Below are positions 5,451 to 14,314 of a stretch of 14,496 bases of DNA, piece after piece. The notes below the pieces were generated by a model. That model ran no database searches and was not told the DNA's origin. It saw only the letters and a program-made list of their open reading frames with translations. Positions within the stretch are counted from its first letter, which is position 1, and every line of letters starts with the position of its first letter. Origin of the DNA: CAYXDO01 sp964463485. GTDB taxonomy: Bacteria > Myxococcota > Kuafuiibacteriia > Kuafuiibacteriales > Kuafuiibacteriaceae. The translations under genes and the position numbers were made by a program. The stretch spans positions 1-14,496 of the forward strand of contig CAYXDO010000227.1 of NCBI GenBank assembly GCA_964463485.1, in the 5' to 3' direction.

Positions 5451-8423
5451 ACCGCGGATCGGAATGGCGTAGGTGGGAGCCGCACATTCATGCGCCGGGC
5501 ACGGTGATGAACAACCAGTTCAGCGGTCCCACCGCCTGGCACGATTACTTGACCGCCCTCGAACAGGCCACCCCGGGCATCGAGGCCATTGCGGTCACCG
5601 ACTACTATGTCACGGACACGTACGAAGAGGTGCTGAGGCACAAGGCAGCGGGGCGCCTGCCGGCCGCCAAGCTGATTCTTCCAAATGTGGAGCTGAGGCT
5701 CGACGTCGCGACCGCGAAAGGCGGATTCGTCAATCTCCATCTGTTCGTCAGTCCGGAGGATCTTCGGCACGTCGAGGAGCTGCGGCGCCTGCTGTCGCGC
5801 CTACAGTTCCGCGTCATGCAGGACCATTTCGACTGCACCCGGGCGGACCTCATCCGGCTGGGCAAGAAGGCCGATCCGAATATCACCGATGACCGCGCCG
5901 CGCTGAGCTATGGCGCCAACCAGTTCAAGGTCAATTTCCAGCAGTTGCGCGAGGTCTTCAGCGGGAGCGGATGGGCGAAGAAGAACGTCCTGATCGCGGT
6001 GGCGGGCGGCGCGACCGACGGCACGTCGGGCGTGCGAGAGGCGGCGGATCAGACGATCCGGCGTGAAATCGAAGGCTTCGCACATGTGATCTTTGCTGGC
6101 AATTCGGCGCAACGGGAGTTCTGGCTTGGTCGAAAGGACCTCGGCCCCGACGAAATCAGGGCTCGATATGGTGGGCTGAAGCCCTGCCTGCATGGGAGCG
6201 ATGCACACAAGCTCGACGACGTGGCCTCGCCGTTCGGCGACCGCTTCTCATGGATCAAGGGCGAGCTGGAATTCGATTCCCTGCGGCAGGCGTGCATCGA
6301 TCCCGGTGGCCGCGCGCATGTCGGCGCAGAGCCGCCGGCGTCCGCCACGCCGTCGCAGGTGATCTCGGAGATCCAGGTCCTCGACGCCCCTTGGATGAAG
6401 ACGCCGGTCATTCCGCTCAATCCCGGGCTGGTCGCTATCGTCGGGGCGCGTGGTTCTGGGAAGACCGCGCTCGCCGACATGATCGCGGCGGGAGGTGATT
6501 CGATCACGGACGAGGCGTGGAACGCCGACGAGTGGGCCAATCCGTCCTTTCTCGTTCGGGCCCGTTCGCTGTTGGGACAAGGGAAGGTCAAAGTGAGTTG
6601 GGCGTCGGGAGAGCCGGTCGTGCGTGCCCTCGACGGCTCGGACGCGAATGGAGCTTTCAGCTATCCGCGCGTCAGGTATCTGTCGCAGCAGTTCGTCGAG
6701 GAACTCTGCTCATCGAGCGGCCTGACGGACGGCCTGCTGCGCGAGATCGAACGGGTGATTTTCGACGCGCATCCCGAGCACGAACGGGATGGCGCATTGG
6801 ACTTTGCCGAATTGCTAGAGCATCGCGCATCGCGCCATCGCCTGGCCCGCGATCGCGAGGCGGAAGCCGTCTCGCAGATCTCCGAGCGTATTGGCACCGA
6901 GCTTGAGAAGGAGAAGCTCATCGCGACTTATGAAACGCAGGCCGCGCAAAAGAAGAGGCTGGTCGATGCCTATACGGCCGACCGTGCGAAGCTCGTCTCG
7001 GCAGGTAGCGAAAAAAGGGCTCAGCGCCATACGGACCTGGCCGGGGCCGCCAACCAAGTTAGGGCAAAGCTGCGACAGTTCGCCGGCCAGCGACAAACCT
7101 TTCTCGCGTTGCAGGACGAAGTGAAGGACTTCCGACGCAACCAAGCCCCGGAGGCTCTGAGACAGGCCCAGGCGCGACATGCCCACAGCGGCATGACGGC
7201 GGAGCAATGGTCCGCGTTCCTGTTGGACTACAAGGGAACGGTCGACAGCGATCTCATCAACTATGTGAAATGGGTCGATGGGGAGATCGAAAAACTCAAA
7301 GGGACGACGCCGGCTGCAGGCGATCCATGCATCCCGTACTTCGGAGACGAGACCGACCTCAGCACGCTCTCGCAGGCCATCCTTGAGGCAGAAATGGGTC
7401 GGCTGGAGAAGCTGGTCAGCGCCGACAAGGAGACACAACTCCGATACACTGCGCTTTCGGGCAACATCGCGACGGAGACCGCGGCACTGCAGACACTGAC
7501 CGAGAAGCTGAACGACGCCAAGGGCGCCAAGGATCGCGCACGCGAGCTGCAGACGCAGCGGGAGGAGGCCTACGGCAGGGCGTTCGACGCGCTTGTCGCC
7601 GAGCAATCGGTGCTAGAGGGCCTTTACGCGCCACTCATGGCGCGGCTCGCGACAGCATCCGGCACCTTGGCAAAACTCTCCTTCTCGGTCGCGCGCGTCG
7701 CCGATGTCGAGCAATGGGCGTCTGAGGCCGAGGACGGACTGATCGACCTCAGAAAGGCCGGCGCGTTCCGAGGGAAAGGCACGCTGCAGCAGAGAGCCAA
7801 CGATGAAGGAGGCATGGGAGACCGGGGACTCGGCCGGCGTCATCGCCGCAATGGCGGAGTTTCGCCGGCTTTATCAGAAGGATTTGCTGGACCACTCCCC
7901 GGTGGCGCGTACGAATCAGGCGGAATTTCGCGTCTGGTCGAAGCACTTCGCCCAATGGCTTTTCAGTACGAACCACGTCACGATCCGTTACGGTATCGAC
8001 TATGACGGTGTAGATATCCGCAAGCTGTCTCCTGGCACGCGCGGCATCGTGCTCCTGTTGCTCTATCTGGCGCTGGACGACAATGACAACCGGCCGCTTG
8101 TGATCGACCAGCCGGAGGAGAATCTCGATCCGAAGTCGGTCTTCGACGAGCTAGTCAACCTCTTCACCAAGGCCAAGTCGCACCGGCAGGTGGTCATGGT
8201 CACGCACAATGCAAACCTCGTGATCAACACCGACGCCGATCAGATCATCATTGCGGAATCAGGCCCTAACCCGCACGGGGCCCGGACCCTGCCGCCGATT
8301 TCGTACCGTTCGGGGGGCCTGGAAAGCGCAGAGATCAGGAAGGCGGTTTGCGACATTCTAGAAGGAGGCGAAAGTGCCTTTCAGGAACGGGCCCGGAGGC
8401 TGCGTGTACGGTTGGAGCGGTAA
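5444..8423 (+). pseudogene. trlF: TrlF-family PHP-AAA/SMC-like ATPase, one frameshift
   Basis: From ATG 5444 (GGGGGAAGG directly before it) the frame gives a PHP phosphoesterase domain: HIH (14-16), TDYY with D53, E83, H99 and HGSDAH (250-255). A Walker A, GARGSGKT (334-341), opens an SMC-like ATPase with long coiled coils (about 470-760). After FRGKGTL (about 7785) the protein continues in the +1 frame from about 7803 with the signature LSPGTRG, Walker B PLVIDQPEENLDP and H-loop MVTHNAN, ending at 8423. The unshifted frame stops at 8005 after about 70 foreign residues. The restored protein is about 990 aa, normal for TrlF as I know it. These proteins accompany type I restriction genes and are thought to be nucleic-acid-processing defence ATPases. 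As written, Walker A and B are on separate chains. A sequencing error, a real mutation or split translation are all possible. Confidence 0.8.
7803..8423 (+). CDS. C-terminal ATPase half of the split TrlF
   Basis: This 206-aa frame carries the second ATPase half: ABC-type signature LSPGTRGIVLLLLYLAL, Walker B with catalytic glutamate in VIDQPEENLD, and H-loop VVMVTHNANLVINTD. ATG 7803 is the first start and lies inside the overlapping upstream frame, 203 bases before that frame's stop (8003-8005), with only a weak AGAGAG ribosome site. It could be made by re-initiation and pair with the N-terminal half, but the sequence joins so smoothly with the upstream protein that a broken single gene is more likely. 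Confidence 0.6.
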   Translation: MKEAWETGDSAGVIAAMAEFRRLYQKDLLDHSPVARTNQAEFRVWSKHFAQWLFSTNHVTIRYGIDYDGVDIRKLSPGTRGIVLLLLYLALDDNDNRPLVIDQPEENLDPKSVFDELVNLFTKAKSHRQVVMVTHNANLVINTDADQIIIAESGPNPHGARTLPPISYRSGGLESAEIRKAVCDILEGGESAFQERARRLRVRLER

Positions 8424-8620
8424 TGGTCAGGAGGAAGCGCTACCGGCCTTCGTCTACTGAGCGCGTCGAGCGGGTGTGGTCGCCCGGTGGGCACGACGGG
8501 CACTGTCGAGGAGGCGTTACCTCGACCGCTTGCGGCTCTAGGCGCCGTGGTTGTAGCCGCGATCGTCGGTGTCAGGCGCGGACGGGCACCGCTCACGATG
8601 AGTTGTGCTCCTCCTCCTCG
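8423..8620 (+). pseudogene. Possible IS30-type transposase N-terminal debris
   Basis: An ATG overlapping the trlF stop (TAATG at 8421-8425) starts VRRKRYRPSSTERVERVW, similar in flavour to the first residues of some IS30 transposases (RRYxLTxxERxELWxRW). A different frame near 8560-8600 reads GVRRGRAPLTMS, like the later GGIxPxxRRRxxLTL stretch. The frames do not join and no inverted repeats or target duplication are seen. The stretch fills the gap between the two convergent defence genes and overlaps the 3' end of the minus-strand gene. Confidence 0.2.
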
Positions 8621-11600
8621 TCGGCTGACGACTCCGAGGACGCCGCTGGATGATCCGGCGCGACTCGGACGATCAGATGATCGTGCGTGACCCGAACGCC
8701 CTCAAGCTCGTATTCGCCGCGACAAACCCGAATATTGGCAACGTGCGTCGACACTCCCGGTGCATCGTATGCTCCGAACGAAACCCGTTTGAGGCCGCCG
8801 ATCTCGAGCGTCGCCACGAACGCCCGATACTTGTCCACGAAGCGATCAAAACTATGCCCCATGTAGTACACGACAACATATGCCTGCGCATTACCCGTCG
8901 CATCGTAGCCAGGCAGTTTCTGCAGGTGCTCCCGAATTTCGCGCTTCTTTACGCTCGGAAGTCGCATCGCCTCCACTACCGCGACTTCACCGCGACAGGA
9001 GAGCACGTAGTCACGCAGCCCGACTCCTCCGCGCGCCGTCTCGCATTCGCCGCCGGATTTTCCGCCTCTCGAACCGGGCTCGACCGTCCAGCCGAAGTGG
9101 AAGAGACGCTGCCGCAGCATCGACGCGGACAAATCAGAGTAGTCGTCCTCATGATAGATCTTCTCGAGCACAGGGCGTACAAGAAGCGCTCCTTTCAACA
9201 CTTCGTAGATCTCGCCAAGCACGAAGTCGCGAAGCTCCAAGCCCGGCCCGGCTATGGCACGGGCCGCATTCTCGGCGCTCAGGTTGCGAAACGAGAGAAA
9301 GGTGGCGTGAAGTGAACGAGCGTCGGGCGAAAGGTCGAGCGCGGCTCCCAGTGCCCCGGGCGTGTCGCGCTCAAGCGATCTTACCAGTGCATCGAGATCG
9401 TCTGGGCCGGAACCATCCGGCGAGGCGTGGTACCTCCACGCCAGCTGGGCGATCTCCTTTGCTTCGGTCAGTCGCCGCCTCCGACGATAGTGGTCCACGG
9501 CCAGAGAGACGAACTCGGCGCGTGTCCGGAAGTCTACTGCAAGACGTCGCCAAGCCGCATCAAATCCAGCGTCAAGATTAGCTCCACTCAGCGCCGCAAG
9601 GCGGTTGTATTCAGACTGCGTTCGGACTCGGTCTCGCTCTGCTGGGGGAAGGATTCGCTCCGCGGCACTCCAGCGCTCAAGCGCCCCAGCGAACGCTCGA
9701 GGACGATCTCTCTCGGGGAGCTGCGCCGCTGTCCGCAGTTGAGCCGCGAACAGGTTCACGAGTAGGCCGCCCTCGAGCGGTCGTGCGTCGACAAGGCCGG
9801 AGAGGATACCTTCGGCCGCACTTGGATCCGCGTCAAGCAGTGTCAGGGCTCGATAGAAAGCCCGGCTTCCCTCGAGGTGCCCGCCGCGTGATTTATCGAT
9901 GGTTGGCGCAGGAAGCGATTCAATCTGAGTGAGATCGTGAGCGTGGTACGCGAGTATCAAGCGCGTGCGGAACGCGGACTCCTCCCACTCAGACCGGGCT
10001 CTGTGCCCGGTCGTCACGCGCTCGCCATAGGCGAGGACTCGATTCGCGAGTTCAGGCTCGTTCGCGATCGCCGCCGCCTGAGCAACTCGCTCCAAGTCCG
10101 GAAGCCACCCGATCTCTCGGATGGCCTCTTCGCCGTCCCCCATAATTTCCAGCAAACGCTCGCGCGCGCGGCTCGCCACACTCGCCGAAACGATCTCCGA
10201 TGCGACCGCGAGGAGAGATGGCGCGTGATTCAGGCGGTCAAACCAGCGTCGGAACGCCTCCGCACTTCGATCAGCGTGGAACCGATTGAGCGTGTGCACC
10301 ACCCGAACCGCGAGATCTATGCGATCAGTCTCAAGTGGCTCAGGCTCGAAGAGCACCCCGATGCCAGGCGCCGCGAGCAGTTCCGTCAGCCCGGTCTCGA
10401 CGACAGCCTGAAATCTCCCGAGGTCCGCGCCATGCAACCGAGCCTGCGATTCCAGACCAGGTAGCTCATCATGGATGTGAATGAGAATTCTGAGATGCAA
10501 CCGCGCCGCGAGCCTGTCCGAGCGTCGCCGATTCCATTCGGAGCCGCCTATTTCGGTGGGTTCCGGAGAGCCGAGACGTTCCAGCAAGCGACCCAGGCCA
10601 ACGGGCTTGACAAGTGCTTCGAGCTGCTTGATGCCCCAAAGTTCGACCGCAACATCCTCCCATGCTTGCTCGGCGAACGACGCGTGATCGCTGGTCCAAT
10701 AGCCGCGATTCGCCGTGTCGATGAACGATCTCTCGTGGAGACGAGCGACCTCGAGCGCTACGTCCGCAGAGGTAGGCGCGTCGGAGCGGAGACTGAACTC
10801 GGCATCCGCCGAAAATGATCTCAACAACGACAGCAGGATTCGCGTCACCGCCATCGGTGGACTGACAGGCACACTTGAGAGCGACTCTTCGGTATTCGAT
10901 GTCAGTTGCGCGATCAGTTCCGTGCCAATCGTATTCAAGAAGGCCGGATAAAAGGTGGCGCCGCGCCGCCTGACCGTGAACGGAAGCGCGGCCGTTGCGA
11001 CCCCCCGCAGTCCAGTCTCCAACGAAGCCACGTCTTCGCGCCGACGCGCATCCGCGTGAGGATGACTCATCACGCTTGGCGCCGTTGCACGTCGGCTGAG
11101 CGGCCCAAGCACCTCGACAACCGCGCGGGCTGCGTCATTGGGCCGGCTGGCCGCGATCTGCCCGAGTGCTTCGTAAAACACGGTGAACGCCTCGTCGATC
11201 AGCGGTTGTCGCCGAGCCAGGGCGCGCTCGTGGTGCTCCTCCCACGTACCGAAGGTCAGCCCAAAATCAGAGCGCATTTCGAGAATCAGATTCATGGCGA
11301 GCGCGGCCGTTGCAGGATCAACAAGAAGCCACGCGAGCGCCTCGGGGCGCCATCGCATGACAACTTCGGGTACCTCGCGAGAAAGGAAGGGTCGATCAGC
11401 GCCTGCCAGTATGAGTTGCTTGATTCGGGCTCCGCGATCCGAATAGCGGCCCTCGTCCACGGAATCCGCGCAGACGATCGCAAACACGAGTGTTTCGACA
11501 ATGCGTCTGCACTCGAAGCCGCCGTGCCAATCGCGATCGGCGTGATAGACGTCGTGCCACCACCTATACCGTTCGGCCGTGCTCAACTCCGGATCGGGTG

Positions 11601-12417
11601 GGTTTGCCGCGAATCGATTTGACCAAGTATCGACTCCGTCATCCCGCTCAGGCCGAAGTCGGGCCGCTTCTCGATCCCAGCCCAAGAGGTCGGGCTCCGT
11701 AAGAACGGCCGCGATGGCCGCCTCCAGCCATTCCTCGCGATCGGGTTGAAGCATCTGAGTGGGAGCTAGGGCCCACCGCGCGGAACGCGAAACTATGTCG
11801 AGCCATCCGCGCAGGCGCTTGAACGCGCTCGTGGCACGAACGCGCTTCCAGAGTCGAGCTGCGGCGCGTGGCATCGCCGGGCTCCAGCAGGTCGCCTCAA
11901 GGTGCAGGACGAAGCTTGCCTGATTGACGCGCTCGACCCCCCCCTCGCCCTCAAGCGCAACCATCGTTGGGGTCTCGGTGAATACCTGTGCATGACAATC
12001 CCGAAGTGCCATGAGGAGGTCAGCGTCGACCATCGGATCAGCCCGCTCTACGATCTCGAGTTCGGCCCGCAGGGCGGAGAGCGCGTCATTTTCGGGACCC
12101 GAGCCCACGAGAGGCCCGTTCTTGCGGAGGTCCATTCGCACTCCCCACGGGAGATCGAGGCGACCAAGAATTACCCTGACGAGACTACGACTCTGCAGAT
12201 CGGCAAGAATGGAGGGGGAAACGATCTGTGCGGCACGAGCCTCTGAAAGGCGCGGAACGATCGTGCTCTTCGCCAGGACCTCGGCAAGCAGCACCGAAGC
12301 GCCCCACGCCGTCTCGAGCTTCGCTGCCTCGGCCTGTTCGTGGACATGCGCGTCGGACGGCTCGCGCGCGGCGGCAAGGCTGCGTTGAAGAGCAGCCACC
12401 CGCTCATGCGAGAACAT
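8593..12417 (-). CDS. Large helical-solenoid protein with C-terminal PD-(D/E)XK-like domain
   Basis: An intact 1274-aa frame, the longest in the window. ATG 12417 is the only reasonable start: the frame is closed by a stop at 12493-12495 and has no other start between; no Shine-Dalgarno is seen. There is no signal peptide or membrane segment. Residues 1-750 are leucine-rich helices without a recognised domain. Residues about 750-1050 have TPR-like A/L/Y spacing (AIANEPELANRVLAYGERV, AKEIAQLAWRYHA). Near 1095-1175 is a candidate nuclease core: LRQRLFHFGWTVEPGSRGGK, then LRDYVLSCRGEVAVVEAMRL, with D1136 and E1149 in the D-x12-ExxR arrangement of some PD-(D/E)XK domains; the usual lysine is replaced by arginine or lost. 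An acidic tail (DEEEE) ends the protein. It converges with trlF and stands alone. A defence function is inferred from context. Confidence 0.75.
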   Translation of the reverse strand: MFSHERVAALQRSLAAAREPSDAHVHEQAEAAKLETAWGASVLLAEVLAKSTIVPRLSEARAAQIVSPSILADLQSRSLVRVILGRLDLPWGVRMDLRKNGPLVGSGPENDALSALRAELEIVERADPMVDADLLMALRDCHAQVFTETPTMVALEGEGGVERVNQASFVLHLEATCWSPAMPRAAARLWKRVRATSAFKRLRGWLDIVSRSARWALAPTQMLQPDREEWLEAAIAAVLTEPDLLGWDREAARLRPERDDGVDTWSNRFAANPPDPELSTAERYRWWHDVYHADRDWHGGFECRRIVETLVFAIVCADSVDEGRYSDRGARIKQLILAGADRPFLSREVPEVVMRWRPEALAWLLVDPATAALAMNLILEMRSDFGLTFGTWEEHHERALARRQPLIDEAFTVFYEALGQIAASRPNDAARAVVEVLGPLSRRATAPSVMSHPHADARRREDVASLETGLRGVATAALPFTVRRRGATFYPAFLNTIGTELIAQLTSNTEESLSSVPVSPPMAVTRILLSLLRSFSADAEFSLRSDAPTSADVALEVARLHERSFIDTANRGYWTSDHASFAEQAWEDVAVELWGIKQLEALVKPVGLGRLLERLGSPEPTEIGGSEWNRRRSDRLAARLHLRILIHIHDELPGLESQARLHGADLGRFQAVVETGLTELLAAPGIGVLFEPEPLETDRIDLAVRVVHTLNRFHADRSAEAFRRWFDRLNHAPSLLAVASEIVSASVASRARERLLEIMGDGEEAIREIGWLPDLERVAQAAAIANEPELANRVLAYGERVTTGHRARSEWEESAFRTRLILAYHAHDLTQIESLPAPTIDKSRGGHLEGSRAFYRALTLLDADPSAAEGILSGLVDARPLEGGLLVNLFAAQLRTAAQLPERDRPRAFAGALERWSAAERILPPAERDRVRTQSEYNRLAALSGANLDAGFDAAWRRLAVDFRTRAEFVSLAVDHYRRRRRLTEAKEIAQLAWRYHASPDGSGPDDLDALVRSLERDTPGALGAALDLSPDARSLHATFLSFRNLSAENAARAIAGPGLELRDFVLGEIYEVLKGALLVRPVLEKIYHEDDYSDLSASMLRQRLFHFGWTVEPGSRGGKSGGECETARGGVGLRDYVLSCRGEVAVVEAMRLPSVKKREIREHLQKLPGYDATGNAQAYVVVYYMGHSFDRFVDKYRAFVATLEIGGLKRVSFGAYDAPGVSTHVANIRVCRGEYELEGVRVTHDHLIVRVAPDHPAASSESSADEEEEHNSS

Positions 12418-13012
12418 GCCCGGAGGTTCGATCGCCCCGGGGGAACAAGCAAGCGCTTCGTACGCGCGATCTCCGCCTCGTCCTCGCGGGCATTACCGTT
12501 CGGGTTCGAAGGTCCGGATGGGCGCGAGTGGACCTTTCCGATCTCGCCGCGCCGTTCGCGCCGTCTCGCGCTTTGACGAAGGTCCAACGATACCGTGGCC
12601 GGCGTGGGCTCGCCTCTTCTGGACATCCCAGAGACGCGCTCGGAGGCCGGGCGCAGCCCGGCGAACGAGGGCGTGGTGCGCGTGCGCTGGCGCGGCTTCA
12701 TCGAGGTCACATTCTACCCGCCGCCGGAGGTGACCGCCTCGCTGTTAACAGGTCGGCCCGACCGAGAGGCGGCCGGTTAACCGCTCTCTGCCGCTCTCTC
12801 CCCGCCGGGCCTTCCAGAGAGCATGATCGCGCCCCGAGCCTGTCGTCGCGTGCGCCCGCGTTCTCAGCGTCGCGCTCCTCGATCACGACCGCGACGCCGC
12901 CGTCGCGCAGAACCCCGCGAACACTGGCGCTTTCAAAGACGAAGCCCCGCGAGTCGCCTCGCGGGGCTCCTGTTTACCGCGCCCTCGCCGCCGGTTGGTG
13001 GTGAGGGAAGAA
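12418..13012. other. 595 bp without an intact gene; eroded fragments
   Basis: Between the 1274-aa gene and the right repeat no complete gene is visible. A plus frame has FEGPDGREWTFPISPRRSRR (about 12507-12566), and after an in-frame TGA (12574-12576) EGVVRVRWRGFIEVTFYPPP (about 12670-12730), ending at TAA 12778-12780. These read like pieces of recombinase-linked genes but I cannot name them. The minus strand near 12850-12920 has VRGVLRDGGVAVVIEERDA. A perfect palindrome GGTCGGCCCGACC lies at 12751-12763, flanked by two GTTAAC sites (12744 and 12776). Confidence 0.4.
12943..12968 (-). terminator. Terminator-like hairpin 3' of the right repeat
   Basis: AGCCCCGCGAG (12943-12953) and CTCGCGGGGCT (12958-12968) form a perfect 11-bp stem with a four-base loop. 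On minus it is followed by TCGTCTTTG, on plus by CCTGTTT, so it may terminate in both directions. It occupies the same relative place as the 996-1030 terminator does to the left tRNA fragment, but with a different sequence. Confidence 0.5.
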
Positions 13013-13033
13013 TGGCTCCGCACTCAGGACTCG
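13013..13033 (-). other. tRNA-Asn 3'-end fragment, attachment-site-like (right)
   Basis: This matches the left fragment at 1036-1056 with one difference: TGGCTCCGCACT on plus, then C instead of T, then AGGACTCG. On minus it gives the acceptor strand GTGCGGA, G73 and CCA of a tRNA-Asn-like gene. Homology to the left copy resumes 42 bp later in that copy (position 1099), after a deletion with CTCG microhomology. No tRNA body is attached. Confidence 0.55.
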
Positions 13034-13154
13034 CACGCTTCGCTCGAAGGTATTCGACCTCTCCGACCAACGAGCTCGGCGGGCAAGAACCTTTGATCTC
13101 CAACGATCGAGGCCCATGCGTCGGCGCTCGGTCGAAGGCATTTCGACGTCGACC

Positions 13155-13847
13155 TCAGCTCGGGGTCACGGGCTCTTCGTCGGGCTCGTCTTCTTCGATC
13201 GACTTCGGAGTCTCCGCCGAGGCGAGGAAGCATCGGTCCGCCCACTTCTTCGGCGACTTCTGCTTCGCTCCCAAGCCCAACAGCGCGCCGTAGATCGACG
13301 TCCGGATCGCGTTCGCCTCCGCCTTCAGCTCCGCGACCTCGTCCGACAAGGCCCGGCGCTGCTGCTCGAGCTCTACCCGGCTCGCGAGCTGCGCTTCGGC
13401 CCGGCCAACCTCGGCCTCGAGCGTCACGCTGTGTTTGTCCCGCACGGCCTCTGGCACGCTGGCCCGCGTCAGCGCCACCAGCGTCTTCTTCACGAGCTGG
13501 ATCTGGCGCGCGATCGCGTGCCGGATCGCCTCGCTCAGCGGCGTCGGAAACACCGCCAAGAAGCCTGGCGCGCTCTTGTCGTGCTTCACCTCATGGAACA
13601 GGTCGACGTAGAGCGCCTCGAGCGCCTCGTCGAGCGTCGCGTCCGCCTGCCTCGTCCGAGCAAGCGCCTGCATGTGCTTGCGCCGCAACGCCGTCCACCG
13701 CGCCCGCAGCGCGTCCATCTCCGCCAACAGCTCCGTCACCGGCGCCGCTAACCCCTTGGTCGCTTCCCTCGCCAAGAGCGAGGCCTCCAGGAAAGCCAGA
13801 TCGTCCTCGTAGGTCGCCAGGCTTCGACTCGGTTGTATCGTCCTCAC
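13155..13847 (-). CDS. 230-aa coiled-coil protein of the repeated block
   Basis: The frame starts at GTG 13847 with GGAGG four bases before it (13852-13856 on plus is CCTCC), a clear ribosome site. The protein is almost entirely charged helix: LAFLEASLLAREATKGLAAP, LRARWTALRRKHMQALARTR and a heptad-like stretch LEQQRRALSDEVAELKAEAN (about residues 155-185). It ends in the acidic tail EEDEPDEEPVTPS. There is no signal peptide, membrane segment or catalytic motif, so it is probably a cytoplasmic structural or DNA-associated protein. I do not recognise the family. Upstream lie the 8-bp repeats and the 43-bp palindrome array, which could be its control region. A truncated second copy sits at 1220-1355, so the gene belongs to a repeated family in this genome. 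Confidence 0.7.
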   Translation of the reverse strand: MRTIQPSRSLATYEDDLAFLEASLLAREATKGLAAPVTELLAEMDALRARWTALRRKHMQALARTRQADATLDEALEALYVDLFHEVKHDKSAPGFLAVFPTPLSEAIRHAIARQIQLVKKTLVALTRASVPEAVRDKHSVTLEAEVGRAEAQLASRVELEQQRRALSDEVAELKAEANAIRTSIYGALLGLGAKQKSPKKWADRCFLASAETPKSIEEDEPDEEPVTPS

Positions 13848-13900
13848 GATTCCTCCATTTCGGTGGTTATCTCGTCAGGAAACCGAGGGGGCGTCAAGCC

Positions 13901-13956
13901 GTCGGCTCGTCGGCTCGTCAGCTCGTCAGCTCGTCAGCTCGTCGGCTCGTCAACTC
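13901..13956. repeat. Seven 8-bp tandem repeats
   Basis: GTCGGCTC or GTCAGCTC repeats seven times without interruption (last unit GTCAACTC), 45-100 bases upstream of the coiled-coil gene start. The left copy has four units fewer (32 bp shorter). Eight is not a multiple of three, so this is a non-coding slippage repeat; its length could alter promoter spacing. Confidence 0.8.
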
Positions 13957-13960
13957 TGCC

Positions 13961-14219
13961 CCGCAAGCGGCCGCGACCGGTCTGTCGAGCTCTCCACAGA
14001 CCCCCGCAAGCGGCCGCGACCGGTCTGTCGAGCTCTCCACAGACCCCCGCAAACCGCCGCGGGGGCAGTGTCCAGATCCTCACAACGACCTCGCGGCCGC
14101 TCGCGGCGGGGTATCGAGATCTCATCACCCAACCTGCGCGGCGTCACAGGTGCCGTGTCGAGACCTCGACATGGCGGCGTGACGCGCTCCCGGCCCCATG
14201 TCGACGATTCCTTGCGACG
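13961..14219. repeat. 43-bp-periodic palindrome array (right copy)
   Basis: Six 16-mers begin at 13983, 14026, 14069, 14112, 14156 and 14199 (spacing 43, 43, 43, 44, 43), matching the left array exactly in spacing. Units 1 and 2 are identical over 43 bp (CCGCAAGCGGCCGCGACC, then GGTC, then TGTCGAGCTCTCCACA). Units 3-6 are older and diverged, but keep TGTCGAG or a close variant. The period is about four helical turns, so all sites face the same side of the DNA. It lies between the MYXO-CTERM stop and the coiled-coil gene. Confidence 0.8.
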
Positions 14220-14230
14220 GAACGGAGGGC

Positions 14231-14312
14231 GGCGTGCCGTTGCCGCTGCCGTCCGTTGCCGTCCGTCGCCTCGCCGTCCGTTGCCTCGCCGTCCGTCGCC
14301 GTCGACTCGCCG
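14231..14312. repeat. CCGTCCGTTGCC-type short repeats
   Basis: Overlapping units of CCGTCCGT, TGCCGTCC and CGCCTCGC alternate just downstream of the MYXO-CTERM stop. The left copy has 45 bp less of the same sequence, so the tract has expanded or contracted since duplication. It is not translated in the gene's frame. Confidence 0.55.
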
Positions 14313-14314
14313 CG

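Noticed and set aside
4612..5487. Minus-strand open frame of 291 codons
   Set aside because: It is antisense to the HTH gene, the ATPase and HsdM stubs and the trlF start, and has an Arg/Pro/Ser-rich shadow composition.
7772..7778. Programmed -1 frameshift site (GGGAAAG) in trlF
   Set aside because: The needed shift is +1 (or -2), the heptamer is in the wrong phase, and conserved residues FRGKG are read across it in the original frame.
8650..9315. Plus-strand open frame of 221 codons and several others up to 12246
   Set aside because: They are antisense shadows of the intact 1274-aa gene and show no natural protein composition or ribosome sites.
13024..13245. Minus-strand 73-codon open frame also present in the left copy
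   Set aside because: It overlaps the coiled-coil gene tail in another frame and is kept only because the block is duplicated.
13961..14219. CRISPR array
   Set aside because: The repeat unit is the full 43-bp period with gradual decay, there are no unique spacers between constant repeats, and no cas gene is nearby.
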